Below are positions 33,720 to 44,504 of a stretch of DNA of 64,000 nucleotides, piece after piece; position 1 is the stretch's first letter; each line of letters begins with the position of its first letter. The notes beneath the pieces were generated by a model, which did not search any database, had not been told where the DNA came from, and worked only from the letters and a program-made list of their open reading frames with translations. This DNA comes from Diogma glabrata (Eukaryota; Arthropoda; Insecta; Diptera; Cylindrotomidae). Location: positions 76,172,042 through 76,236,041 of the forward strand of contig OY856186.1 in the NCBI GenBank assembly GCA_963693315.1. The letters run 5' to 3'. The translations under genes and the position numbers were made by a program.

Positions 33720-34600
33720 GTCGTGTTCTACCTTGCGGTCGCCCACTCTCTAGGATACTGACGTTAATTTTTAATCATTCCATGCTCCAAACTGATTCTA
33801 GGTTTGTGACCCAAATATTATCACTTGTCTTTTCTATTTTTTGTATATTTGGTTTTTGTTTGGTGTTAGTTGAATCATACGGTGATTCAAGAAGAAGTTT
33901 AATTGAGTACATGGTTTGAGAACCTGCAGTGATTCTAGCTTTAATATCTGTAAAAATGCTTTACTTTTAGTCAAGCTTTGATTCCAAATATTTATAGGAT
34001 CCAACATCCTAGACTCCTTTTTCGCCGCACCTCAAATCATTTTCTCAGTCTTTTTAGAAAAATTCATATGTTTGGTTTTATCGAAATTATTTTGCATACC
34101 AATTTGAATATCATTCTTCTCTAGCGACTTGAAGTCTCACTCATTAAAGTTTCACTTCGACCAAGGATGACGATATCAACGGTATACGCGATTACTGTAC
34201 TTAGTTTAATGACAAGACATTGGTTAGTCGACAGTTTCTTTTAACGCCACACATATTCCAAAATCAGATTTACAAGTACTTATAGTGGAAATAAGATCAC
34301 CCTGTCTTAAGATGGAGTCAACTTTAAACAACTTTGATACAAATCGTAATCTATTCGTGCACAGCATTGAAGTCCTGTACTGTCATTTTGAATAGTGATA
34401 CCACTTTATCAAGGATTTTCATTGACATTAGACCCATGACTAGTGTCCCGTTTGAGAGATCTGCTTGAAATCAACGAAAAAATGGTGCACAGTTATGTTG
34501 AATTCTCGAAATTTTCCAAAATTATACTTATAACAGTATATCGGTGGTACCTGGGCCTTGACAGAAACCGCATTGATGTACTCGAAACAGTTGTTTAGCA
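33720..34600 (-). pseudogene. RTE-clade LINE reverse transcriptase relic
   Basis: The minus strand carries, in order, a QCGF(C)QG and GTTD-like word (plus about 34560-34590), REFNITVHHFFVDFKQ (about 34445-34490), VDSILRQGDLIST (about 34290-34320), and VIAYTVDIVILGRS (34155-34195) where intact RTE enzymes have YADDI. A GRPQGRTRL word near 33735 fits the C-terminal GRP..RW motif. The catalytic YADD box is YTVD here, so it could not work even if frames were intact. Several stops and shifts occur between motifs. It is much older than the RTE copy at 47-56 kb. Confidence 0.7.
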
Positions 34601-34609
34601 AAAACATTG

Positions 34610-35985
34610 ATTTTTGCTAGAAAACAGACCTACAACCGGTCCGTTTTGAACGAAATAGGCCATTTTGGTAGTTGAATATCTCGTATCCCGTCGTTACTAT
34701 GAGCGGGACGGGGTTTATCCCATTTCGCTTAGAAATGAATTTTTGTGTTGAAAATGTTGTCTTGGAACAAAGTGTTAGAAGTCACAAAAATGGAAATTGA
34801 ACTTTTTATGGTATGAACTACGCACAGTAAAGATGAAACTTTTTTTCAGAACGACACTAATGATGCGTGTGACCATGAGATGGCATGAAAGAAAGTATTT
34901 AATGATTACAAAAAACTAAACATTAAACGAATACTGAAGCAATCGTTCAGAATATTTTGGTTGCTTTTTCTGTTGAGAACATTTTATCGATCTCGTTTGT
35001 TTTTCTTGTTATCTTCCTAATCCTTAAAATATAATTACTGAAAAAGTTCGATGTTTGAATTCCAAAATTTCAAAATCTTTGTTAAATGAGCGATGTTTTG
35101 TTGTAACGTTTTAATTGATTAAACCACATTTATGTTAATAATTTATTTGGTTTGGCAATGCTGAGCCGAGAGTGTTAACCTATACGACAACTTATGCACA
35201 AGCCTAAGGATCGGCGGATCGAATGCTTGTTAAAGCTATAGAGCTGATTCAAGATGTTGACATAGTGGCTTAAGTTTATATGATAATTTGGTATTGGATG
35301 AGTATCAAAAAAGATCAGTTGATCCAATCGTGGTATATGGCTACTTCTGTTCGTAGCTAGTGTTCATTTCGTAACGGGTGTTTGTTCGTGATAGGGTGTT
35401 CATTTTATTGTGATACTTTTTTGTTTAATTATATGAAATTTGATGTTGGTTTTAACGATATTAGAATCAGGGAATTCAAATGAACGTCAAGAGTTCTGGT
35501 GAAAGTTCCTCCACGTTTTTCATAAAACTCGCATAATTAATATTTTTGTAGTAAAAGCATCTCATTTTTTGTAGATGATACTAGTGAAGACTGAATTACA
35601 TTTTTGATTTTATGCCAAAACTTAGAACAAATCAAACCAACTTATATAACACCTCGCTTGACGGGGTTTGAATTATGTTAAAGCTTTGTTACCTTAAAAA
35701 TCAACCTTTATGTTAACACCTATATGAATATCGTCAAAACAGCTGTATAAAAATCGTGCTCCGTTTTGTAAATTTGAAAAGGTGGTTAGTCTACTAGAAA
35801 AATATATGAAAAGAGCTTATATGCTATGCGGGAGAGAAGAGCGATTCCCGTGTAGTTTGAACATTATAGCTTATTACTTTTTTATGAATTAGTATGAACA
35901 TAGCTCAATTCCAGTACTTCGACATTATTTAAGCTCTACAGAGCATTTCTACAAGTTCAACCAATTTTGAAAATAGAGTTTCAAC
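34610..35985. other. No recognisable gene
   Basis: Mixed AT-rich sequence, somewhat less AT-rich at 34600-34760. No coding, RNA or clear repeat signature is identified. Confidence 0.5.
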
Positions 35986-35989
35986 TCTA

Positions 35990-36560
35990 GTTCCTGCTAT
36001 TGATATACAAGTTAGCGTGAGATATCACATACCATTTACAAAAACAGTGAGATCTCACAAGTCAAGGTGATATATTAGGAGCACTGGTGGAAAACATCTA
36101 TTCAGTCAACAGTGACACACTCAGTCTAAGCTGTGGAATATTCTTTGATGAAACTTCTCTATTTCTTGCTCAAAGAAATGAGCCTCCATATACAACTTTA
36201 TGTGTGGGCTTTTAACATTGAGGAAGACAGTGCATCACATAATCAAGGAATATGCCCCTATTACTATGCCATAACAAAATTTACTACCATTACTTTTGTT
36301 TTCTTTATCCTATCATGAAATATTAGCCTATGTTATATTTTTCGTGTGATAGGCTTTATTGTTTAGTTGTTCATTCCTTTTTCTACTCTTAACAAAGTAA
36401 ATTATCAATAACAAAAATATAAAAAAAATTTATATCCATCAACACGCCAGAACGCATGTTGATGCGGGACCTTGATCGTAAAACGTTTTTATGTGGGGTT
36501 GTGACACATATTGTAATACCTCATAGTTCATACACAATACATTTTATTAAAACAATATAA
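35990..36560 (+). repeat. Dispersed poly(A)-type repeat, copy A
   Basis: This block aligns with 38025-38415: CTATTGA, AGTTAGCGTGAGAT, CATACC, AGTGAGATCTCAC, GGTGATAT, then a TCTTTGATGA / CCTTGATGA stretch, TATCATGAAATA and finally ACGTTTTTATGTG, GTTGTGACACATATTGTAAT and CATTTTATTAAAA. Its 3' end also matches the pieces at 29.0 kb and 60.45 kb, both inverted. The common 3' end near a TTTTATT(A)n tail suggests a LINE or SINE 3' region. A 61-codon frame inside it is not conserved in copy B. Confidence 0.65.
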
Positions 36561-38024
36561 CATCAGTTTGGATGTTATGTCTTCGATTCCAGGTGCTTTA
36601 TTACTTTTTGTAGAATTCATTCTTTCGAAATGAAATTAAAATATTTTCTATTATATATAGAAGTCGGAGTCGGAACCGCATGCCATGGTAGTGTAATGAC
36701 CAAAAAAATCTCGTTGTTAGACATTTTCTTTTAAAATCTAAAACAGACAGTTCTAACAATTATCATACATTCATTTCGTACTATCAGATGCATTTCATAA
36801 ATAATATCAGTCTATTTATGACATTTCACTGTAATGCATAGTTTTCATTTCAAAACATTTAACCGTTCTTATATTTCGATGCATAATCAATTGTTTTTTT
36901 TTGTGAAACATATATAGTTTTTTTTCTTGTTGTAAACTAAAACCAAAATAAAGTAAATTGATATGCGCAGGAAATTTATGTTGTGTGATCTGAAAAGAGC
37001 GGCCCGATTTATCTGTTTTACTGAGATACTTTTGCAATATTAATAATAGAATAAATTGTAAAGGACCCAAGGTCTTCATATGATAGTATTATGCTGTTTA
37101 TGTGAGTGATTTTTCTCTGTCGGTTTCATTTGTTTTTTTTGTTTGTGCACGGCAGATTTTCGTGTATGGGCTACGAGATGAGTTGAACTCCTATAATATT
37201 ACGGCGAACTTACACTGGTAGATAGATAAAATAGGTATAACGCAATACATTGCGTAAGTAAACTTTCTACTATTTCTTATTTGTTGGAATTGAAAGTTAT
37301 CGCCACAAGTTTATCAATTATTTATTTTTATTTCAAATTCCGTTTTTAAATTTTTGAATTAAATATTAAAAGTTTTATCGGAATAATATTGTCCTGATCG
37401 GTAAGTACAATTATATTAACCCATAACATTTTGTTTTTATTTTAAATTTTAAACCCACGCTTCAGTCGTGATCAAATATGTAATGGTAAATTCCTAGTTT
37501 ACGGTCCATTTTTATATTAAGTTTTTTTTCAAACTTATCAAAAAATTAGGTCCTCTGCATCATAATTGTGAAAATAATAGTGCGGAAGTGCAAAGGCCAA
37601 AAGTTATAGGCTGCCAAACTTTCAAATTTACTTTGCAACTTAAATTTTTTATAATTTTGAATAATAAATTATTAAGTTATGAAAGCCAACTCGCATCGAA
37701 AAGGAAAGATATTGATATTATGTTTCCCTATTCAAATAAGCTGAGTAGCTTACACAAAGTGCTTATTAAATATTTTTTGTTTACATGCAATGATATTCAA
37801 CCTTTTACGGGATATTCAATAATTTTGTTGTAGATAATGTAGGTATTGGAAATTAAAAGTTTGACTGGTCTTTTGATCCCTGAGTTGCTGCAAATTTTTG
37901 AGTGTGGAGGTGGGTGGAGAGGTTACTGTAATATAAAAACAGAGAATTATTTAACTTTATTCATCCGTAAATTAAGAGAATTTTCTAATACTAAATTAGA
38001 CGATTTCAGTAAATTTTCTGAAAT

Positions 38025-38415
38025 CCTTGCTATTGAGTTAACGTGAGATGTCATATACCACTGGCAATAGCAGTGAGAAATCACTAAATTAGGTGATATT
38101 TTAGGGGTGCTGTCAGAGAAACAAATTTAGTAAACGGTAGCATCTTAGATCATAGTTATAGAAAATTCCTTGATGATGACTTGCTATTGCTTGCCTGAAA
38201 ATGGAGTTTTCACATAACTCTATATCTGAGTTTAATAATTGAAAAAAAAAAAACAGAGCATCATATGCAAAAAATTTGCATGTTACCTCTTATTTTATAT
38301 TTATTTTCGTCATTCTATCATGAAATAATGGACTTAGGTCTTAAAAGGTTTTAATGTGTTGTTGTGACTCATATTGTAATAAGAGGAGTTTTAAAAAAAT
38401 AACTCATTTTATTTA
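38025..38415 (+). repeat. Dispersed poly(A)-type repeat, copy B
   Basis: This is the second direct copy of the family at 35990. Shared words include GAGTTAACGTGAGATGTCAT, CAGTGAGAAATCAC, GGTGATATTTTAG, TATCATGAAATAATGG and TTAAAAGGTTTTAATGTGTT, then GTTGTGACTCATATTGTAAT. It ends in an A10 run at 38411-38420. Compared with copy A, the piece between the hairpin-like AACGCATGTTG segment and the TATCATGAAAT word is deleted. Confidence 0.65.
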
Positions 38416-38419
38416 AAAA

Positions 38420-40080
38420 AAAAACATGAACAGGTTCATAAGTATTGGAACTCCCATAGCAGTATTAACCATACCACCATAAAACAACTAAGTTATTACT
38501 GATAGTGATTTAGAAATGACAACTGTACAGACTACAGACTCTCATCAGAACTAAAATCGTTCTACAGAAACAAAACTATTACTTCAAACTTTTATCATAT
38601 ACAACTACTATGCAATGTAACAACATTTAATTTTTGAAGCCGCCCTATAGAATTATTAAAATAAATCCCAGAACAACAAAATGTTAAGCGAAAAAACTTC
38701 TAATCCCCTTTAATTTATATAAACTCGAGAGGGGATCTAAAGACAAAAACTTTTTTACATTCTTAAAATAATTTTTTTCCCTTTTCCTGTTTTAATGAAA
38801 AACTTTTTCATGTGTTATGTGAATTTTGATACGGAATTAATGAGTTCAAAAAAGACAAAAAGTGAATAGAAGAAAAAAAAAACATAGAAAAGTAGCATCA
38901 TCCTTGGTCATAAATTTCTTAATCCTAAAATATAATATCAAAAGTTAAAAGCGAATGAGATGGAAAATAAAAGCGACTAATCCAAAATCATTACAGGTAT
39001 AAATTTGAATGGTTTTTGGTCTTTTGGATTCTGTCTGTATTTTTGACTCCGTATTTTTTTTAACGTTATTCAATGGATCCCCTATTTGATTATAATTTAT
39101 GTTGGGGTGGGAGGTTTTTATTTATTCAACTTTGACATTTTTATTTGTTTAATCTTTAAAAATGTTTGTTTGTTTGATTAAAAATAGCTATTCGAGAGAT
39201 TTATTGTTGTAGAGTAATATAAATTACTGTAATTAATGTAAGATGGCGTTAAAATTTAGTTAAAACACTTCAATGAAAGAAAAACGATAATTGGTCTATG
39301 GATGTAAACATGTTACCAGAATTTAATTTATATCTTCTTCATAAACTTAAACATCAAAAACGCATTTTATTCTATTTCTTTAAAAACCTAAAGCTTAAAA
39401 TTTTAAGGCGTATATCCACATTTAAACATAGAATAAAAATTTATTGTGTTTGGGGATGACAATTTTGATTAAAAAATTCGTTTTCTTATTCGTAGTCTAT
39501 ATTTCGCTTGTTCCTTTTGGTGAAAAGTCAATAAAATTTGCATACTGTTTAAGTTAGTATTAAGAAAAGACACTTTTGCAGCCCCTACAAAATAATATAT
39601 AAAAAAGGAATAAAATTTCGTTTTAAAATTGAAATTTATTTCCTGATTAAATTGCAATTTAGATTAAATTTAAATTTTCATTTATTCAGAACCATATTGT
39701 AAAGTTTGGGTGACAATTGTTTTGTTTGTTTTTAGGTTATTTTATGTAAGTTAATAAAATAATGTCAAAAGTATTTGTAAGATGTAAGTGAAACGTGAAT
39801 GTCATAAAATAGTAGAAATAAAAATATGCCGCAGCTACCGGCACGGAAGATCATAAGTAGTAGCCCAATTGTGAATACGAATATTCTGTTGGAAAACTGT
39901 GCTGTTGAACAAATAAGGGCTTTGAGATGGTATAAAACAGTCTCTGTCAAAAACCTCAATCTTTTTCAGGTTTTTTGACAATCTACAAAGTCGTGTTAGA
40001 ATCCGCATACCTTTTAACAGGTGAATCGCTGGTCTACTTCACTTTATAGTTTATTGGTCTGCATCATGGATGTATTTTAA
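38420..40080. other. No recognisable gene
   Basis: AT-rich DNA without recognisable coding or repeat features. Confidence 0.55.
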
Positions 40081-40089
40081 ATCTAAGTT

Positions 40090-40510
40090 AAAGGTGCCTT
40101 ACCACAAAGTTACCTTTGTCAACCCACACAAGTGTGACTTGATTGGTTTTTGCGATGTTTGTAGGTTTTGATAGCTTTCCTCTTACTCCAAGCACTGCGT
40201 TGCTGTCAGAGATAATGTTTGTATCTGTGTTGTTGTATTTCTTATCAGAATACAGCATAGTACAGTAGTTAATGGCGAAGGTTACAGATCAAAATACAAT
40301 TGCAAGGGTACACAGTGTCCGTTTAGTCCTAGACCAAACTCTCCTGCACCGTTGACTGGCCCCTATTTTGACAATAAATGGTTTATGTAGATTAGTTGAT
40401 TTGAAATGCAGTCCGCGATGTAGTAGGTTTCCATTTTGTGCTGCAGTTCCAATCTTTAGATGATCTATCAAGTTGCCAGGTTTAAATAGTTGGACGAGTA
40501 GCACGATCTA
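40090..40510 (-). pseudogene. Orphan RNase H-domain relic of a LINE
   Basis: On the minus strand an open stretch reads TFAINYCTMLYSDK, then NTDTNIISDSNAVLGVRGKL and NQVTLVWV before a stop at about plus 40091. This matches the second half of the RNase H fold in I/R1/LOA-type retrotransposons: an (A)EVxAI helix, a strand with SDSxAAL holding a catalytic Asp, and the (N/K)xVxLxWV strand. The usual PGH after WV is replaced. A first half in another frame (40504-40289) includes a GPRTK-like piece. The frame change and losses show it is dead. No RT is recognised beside it. Confidence 0.5.
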
Positions 40511-40739
40511 TATGGTGTGGATGTGGATCTGAAGGCAGCCTTGACACAAAAGCACTCAAGTGCCTGTATTTTTGTGAACGCTGTTTGTACAAATCTTTGG
40601 TTTGTTTTCGGCACCAGACCAGAGCTGCGTGTAACAACATATGTTTTATTATGCTGTTTTGTAACCGAATTATCCTTTTGTAACCAAATTATCCTTTGTA
40701 ACCAAATTATTGGCTTAATTTGGTGATATAAGCTTATTA

Positions 40740-42150
40740 TCGTCGATCTTAATGTTTGTATTGCCTGAATTATGATGGGCTGATAGATCAGGCATGATCG
40801 TTGAGTCTGGAAAACACGTGTTTATTGGGTTTAGTGAAGCGTTTACAGGAGCATCGCTCTCATATTTATTTTTTATTTACATATTCTTAATAAACGAATT
40901 TTGTAGGGAATACAAAAGGTACGCCAAAAAACAGATCCCTGTATTGTGGTAAGGCTAAATATTAATTTTAAAGCGCCTTGTATTCATAGTTTCGTGCTAG
41001 CGGCCAAGCATATGAACCATGTAGCAATCGACGTACGAGCCTCACCTCAGCTTTGATACTCACCTAGGACTGGACTGCTTGGTTGCCATTTCCTTAAATC
41101 TTATAAAATCATTGATCTACTGATCATTATCACTTGCGTTAAAGTGCCAAGTTCTCGATAGGGAATTTGCTTATTGTTCACTGCTACAGAACAACAACTT
41201 GAACAGGGTGTTTAGTTGATCTATACGTATTCATAATTACAATGCCTAAGTTCCAGTATATGGATATCAACTTTTTGTAGTTTTTAACATACACGAAGTC
41301 AAACAACTGAATCTATGAGACTTTGATTGAGCAATATTAGTTTGCCAGATTTGAGGATGAATAAACCCTTAATCGTTCTCCGGACCCAGAAATATGTTCT
41401 AGACTACATCTATGCATTCCCAATAATTAAAGATATAAGATCAAACACAAGAAGACTAAAATCATACTTTCCACCGTTGGTGATTTGAATAATAGCTTAT
41501 TTTATACAATTTTTATCTCTCACGAGACTCCTGACGAAACATTATCTATTTTACTCCTACATTCACGCCTTCTACTTCTCCGATATCAATTGAAAGAAAT
41601 AGATTTAATTTTATTCATCAACCACATATTTTCTATCCTGCAGCTTAAACTCCATCCAGCTTACTTAGTGCACTGTCAAATTAAGCTCTCACTTTTTCTA
41701 CCTTCTTTTCGTTTTGTTAGTTTCTTTTCACATCGTTTCAACTTCAATGATACTAGGAGGGGAGTGTTGTGCCAAATGATGAGTTGTCTCTGAATAAAAT
41801 TTTTTAAAACATAATTTGTTCTTAATTTGTACGCTAGGTTGTCACACCCGTAGATAAAAATTAAAAAAATGCACAAATAACAAAAACTGATACTTCCATG
41901 ATTGGAAATTTTACAATTGAATAAAATAAAAACGTAACGAATAAACTTTTTTAAATAATCGAGAAGATCAAGTAATTATTATTTTACTTAAAAAAAACTG
42001 GGAAATTATCTTTAAATACATAAATAGTGATAAATATAAATTTGAAAATGATTTTTATTTCGTCATATTTTGTACTCAACTCAACTCTACTCTAGGTTAC
42101 TCTTCTCCACACTCCTCTACTTCTCCACTGTTGTTTAAACACTAGTGTTA
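40740..42150. other. No recognisable gene
   Basis: A 102-codon frame at 41485-41793 shows no motif. A purine run AGGAGGGGAG before TGTTG at 41755-41769 resembles a polypurine tract and LTR start, but no matching LTR or pol sequence is present. Confidence 0.5.
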
Positions 42151-42351
42151 ATATTCAATACGACATTCAATTACTAGTGGTAATGGACATATTCAATTTT
42201 GATTGTTGTCGAGTGCAGTCGCAAAAAATTTTGTTCTATAAAATTAAAATAAATTAAAATTAAATAACAAATTGTAAAATAAACGGGAAAGTTTGTTTAA
42301 AAAAAAAAAAAAAAAATTTGGTTATCATCGAAGTGTTATAATCACATAATA

Positions 42352-43296
42352 ATGACTCGTAAACCAAACCGTAATCAAGTCAGAAATTGTAGTGATTTCT
42401 TAAGCTCAACTAAAGCAAATGTGTCTCAATCAGTCTGTGAAATTTGTAATTTTAACTTAGCAAAAAAGGATAGAAAAGTTCAATGTGAAACGTGTAAAAA
42501 AATATTTCATGTGGAATGTGCTAACGTTAATCGTATTACTTACTCCAACATTATAGAGAAAAAAGTCAAATTTAATTGTACTAACAAATGCGGTAAATCT
42601 AACGCCAAACGCTTGCCATCAACAGAAAACATCGATAGCGATAACGGTTTCACCACTGATGACGAACTAGAGGGCTCAAACAATGCTGCAAAATTAGATA
42701 AAATACTTAAAATAAACAAAGAAATGCAAAAAATTCTTTTAAATTACATAAAACTCGAAGAACGCGTTGCGACCTTAGAAAATGAAATTGTTGAACTTAA
42801 ACAAGAAAAACTTAATGATCATGTAGTTTTTGGTGGTATATCTCATTCAACGGAACAAACTGATCTAGATATCGTCTTAGAAATCACAAAAATACTGCAG
42901 GTTCCAGTGACCAAGAGCGATATTATGGAAATTCGAAGAAGCAAAAAAGGAAAGTCAGAAAATGTTAAAAATGCAAATCCTCCAATTATTGTACAGTTCA
43001 TCTCACCTATTTTCAAAAATAAATTGATGAAAGCAAAAAAAATTCATGGGTCAATATTTACTCATCAAATTACAAAAGAAGTTAATTTAGAAAAACAAGT
43101 TTTCTTATCCTCATTTCTCACAATGCACAATGTCGAATTATTGAATTATGCAAAAAAATTAAAAAATGAAGGCTACAAGTATGTATGGTATGATAACTTT
43201 AATAATCATGTTTTAATTAAAAAAAATTCTGATTCAATTACTACGGTAATTAAATCAAAAAATCAAGTTGACGAAATTATTAAAAATAAATTATAA
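42352..43296 (+). CDS. LINE ORF1 protein: PHD-like zinc finger, coiled coil, FP-like C-terminal domain
   Basis: A 314-residue RNA-binding chaperone-type protein expected to package the element RNA. A C4HC3 finger is visible: Cys29, Cys32, Cys45, Cys48, His53, Cys56, Cys76, Cys80, the PHD-finger pattern found in ORF1 of CR1 elements. An acidic linker follows, then a charged heptad stretch at about 110-150 (LERVATLENEIVELKQ) that should form a coiled coil. Residues 155-290 resemble the C-terminal domain shared by baculovirus FP-type proteins and many insect LINE ORF1s (VVFGGI, PPIIVQFISP, YAKKLKNEGYKYVWY). The ATG follows a short A-rich 5' UTR. The frame is fully open, length is normal, and the stop lies 29 bp before ORF2. 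Confidence 0.85.
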   Translation: MTRKPNRNQVRNCSDFLSSTKANVSQSVCEICNFNLAKKDRKVQCETCKKIFHVECANVNRITYSNIIEKKVKFNCTNKCGKSNAKRLPSTENIDSDNGFTTDDELEGSNNAAKLDKILKINKEMQKILLNYIKLEERVATLENEIVELKQEKLNDHVVFGGISHSTEQTDLDIVLEITKILQVPVTKSDIMEIRRSKKGKSENVKNANPPIIVQFISPIFKNKLMKAKKIHGSIFTHQITKEVNLEKQVFLSSFLTMHNVELLNYAKKLKNEGYKYVWYDNFNNHVLIKKNSDSITTVIKSKNQVDEIIKNKL

Positions 43297-43325
43297 TTTG
43301 CCAAACTCTAACACAAACAAAAATC

Positions 43326-44504
43326 ATGGATTGCACACCTTATAATTTAGTTGATTGTATTGACATTAAGTATTGCATTAATAAAACCAACAGTAATTTT
43401 GATTCTAACTTGAATATTGTTTATTTTAATGCTCAAAGCATTACAAATAAACTCGCTGACATAAAATATTTAATATCGTCATATAGCTTTGTTGTTCATG
43501 TAATTGTTTTAACGGAGGTTTTTGTTAATAAAAATGAAATTAATTTGTATAAAATTGATAATTATACTTCATATTTCTCTACTAGAGAAGACAAGAGAGG
43601 TGGTGGTACGGCAGTATATGTAATTGATAGTATTAATTCAGATTTAGCTTTTGATTTATCTTTTAATTTAAATAATTTTCTTATGATTAAACTCTTAAAC
43701 ATTGATTGCAATATCTTAGCCGTATATCGTCCTCCGTACAGTAATATTGATATGGTAAATGAATTTCTTTTGAAATTTGAAGAAATCGTACAAAAAAACA
43801 AGAATACTTATATAATTGGGGATTTCAATTTCAATTTACTTAACGAGCACGACAATGTTGTACAAGCATATAACAATGTAGTACTTTCTAACGGATACAT
43901 TATCCTTAATAAGATTGATTCTGAATATGCTACACGTATAACCAATACTTCAAGAAGCATTCTTGATCATATTATTACTGATATTGTTACTCTAAAGTTT
44001 TATTTTTCTATCAATGATAGTGTCATAGGAGATCATCAAATGTTGGTATTTAGTATCGCCAAGGACAACCTAAATATTCCAAAAACCATTTCCAAAACCA
44101 AAACAGTTTTGGAATATGATAAAATTGATAAAGAATTATTTTCAAGGATGATAAATGATGCCGAAACATTTGATGATCTAATGAATCTTTGTTCGTCAAC
44201 TATTCAAAATCATACTAAAACTATAAAAAAAAATATCCCTATCATAAAAGCTGATCCATGGATCTCAAATGAAATAAAACTATTGCAAAGAAAAAGAGAC
44301 AAATTTTACAAATTGAAGTGTAAATACAAAACTAACGCTTATCTAAAAGACAAATTCAATACTTTAAAGAAACAGTTAAAAGATTTGGTAAAGCAATCCG
44401 AAACAAAATATTTTGAAAATGAATTAAACAATAATGACTTTAGAAAGGTTTGGCAAATTATGAACAAACATGTCTTCAAAAAACTAGAAATACAAATAAT
44501 ATAG
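43326..44504 (+). CDS. LINE ORF2, N-terminal part: AP-type endonuclease and linker
   Basis: The first 392 codons of ORF2. Residues 25-235 form an exonuclease-endonuclease-phosphatase domain, which nicks target DNA to prime reverse transcription. Visible motifs are NIVYFNAQSI, LTEVFVN (catalytic Glu region), GGGTAVYV, AVYRPPYS, YIIGDFNFNLL (catalytic Asp and Asn), RSILDHIITD and GDHQMLVFSI (terminal Asp-His). The rest is the linker toward the RT. The true protein does not end at 44504: a one-base change in the A6 run at 44478-44483 moves the remaining coding region to the -1 frame, and the last seven or so codons here are out-of-frame. Start codon and spacing after ORF1 are as expected for such elements. 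Confidence 0.85.
   Translation: MDCTPYNLVDCIDIKYCINKTNSNFDSNLNIVYFNAQSITNKLADIKYLISSYSFVVHVIVLTEVFVNKNEINLYKIDNYTSYFSTREDKRGGGTAVYVIDSINSDLAFDLSFNLNNFLMIKLLNIDCNILAVYRPPYSNIDMVNEFLLKFEEIVQKNKNTYIIGDFNFNLLNEHDNVVQAYNNVVLSNGYIILNKIDSEYATRITNTSRSILDHIITDIVTLKFYFSINDSVIGDHQMLVFSIAKDNLNIPKTISKTKTVLEYDKIDKELFSRMINDAETFDDLMNLCSSTIQNHTKTIKKNIPIIKADPWISNEIKLLQRKRDKFYKLKCKYKTNAYLKDKFNTLKKQLKDLVKQSETKYFENELNNNDFRKVWQIMNKHVFKKLEIQII

Noticed and set aside
41755..41769. Purine tract before TGTTG resembling a Copia polypurine tract and LTR start
   Set aside because: No partner LTR, primer-binding site or pol sequence is found within reach.
41485..41793. A 102-codon frame
   Set aside because: Low-complexity Leu/Phe/Ser translation typical of pyrimidine-rich non-coding DNA; no motif and no splice context.
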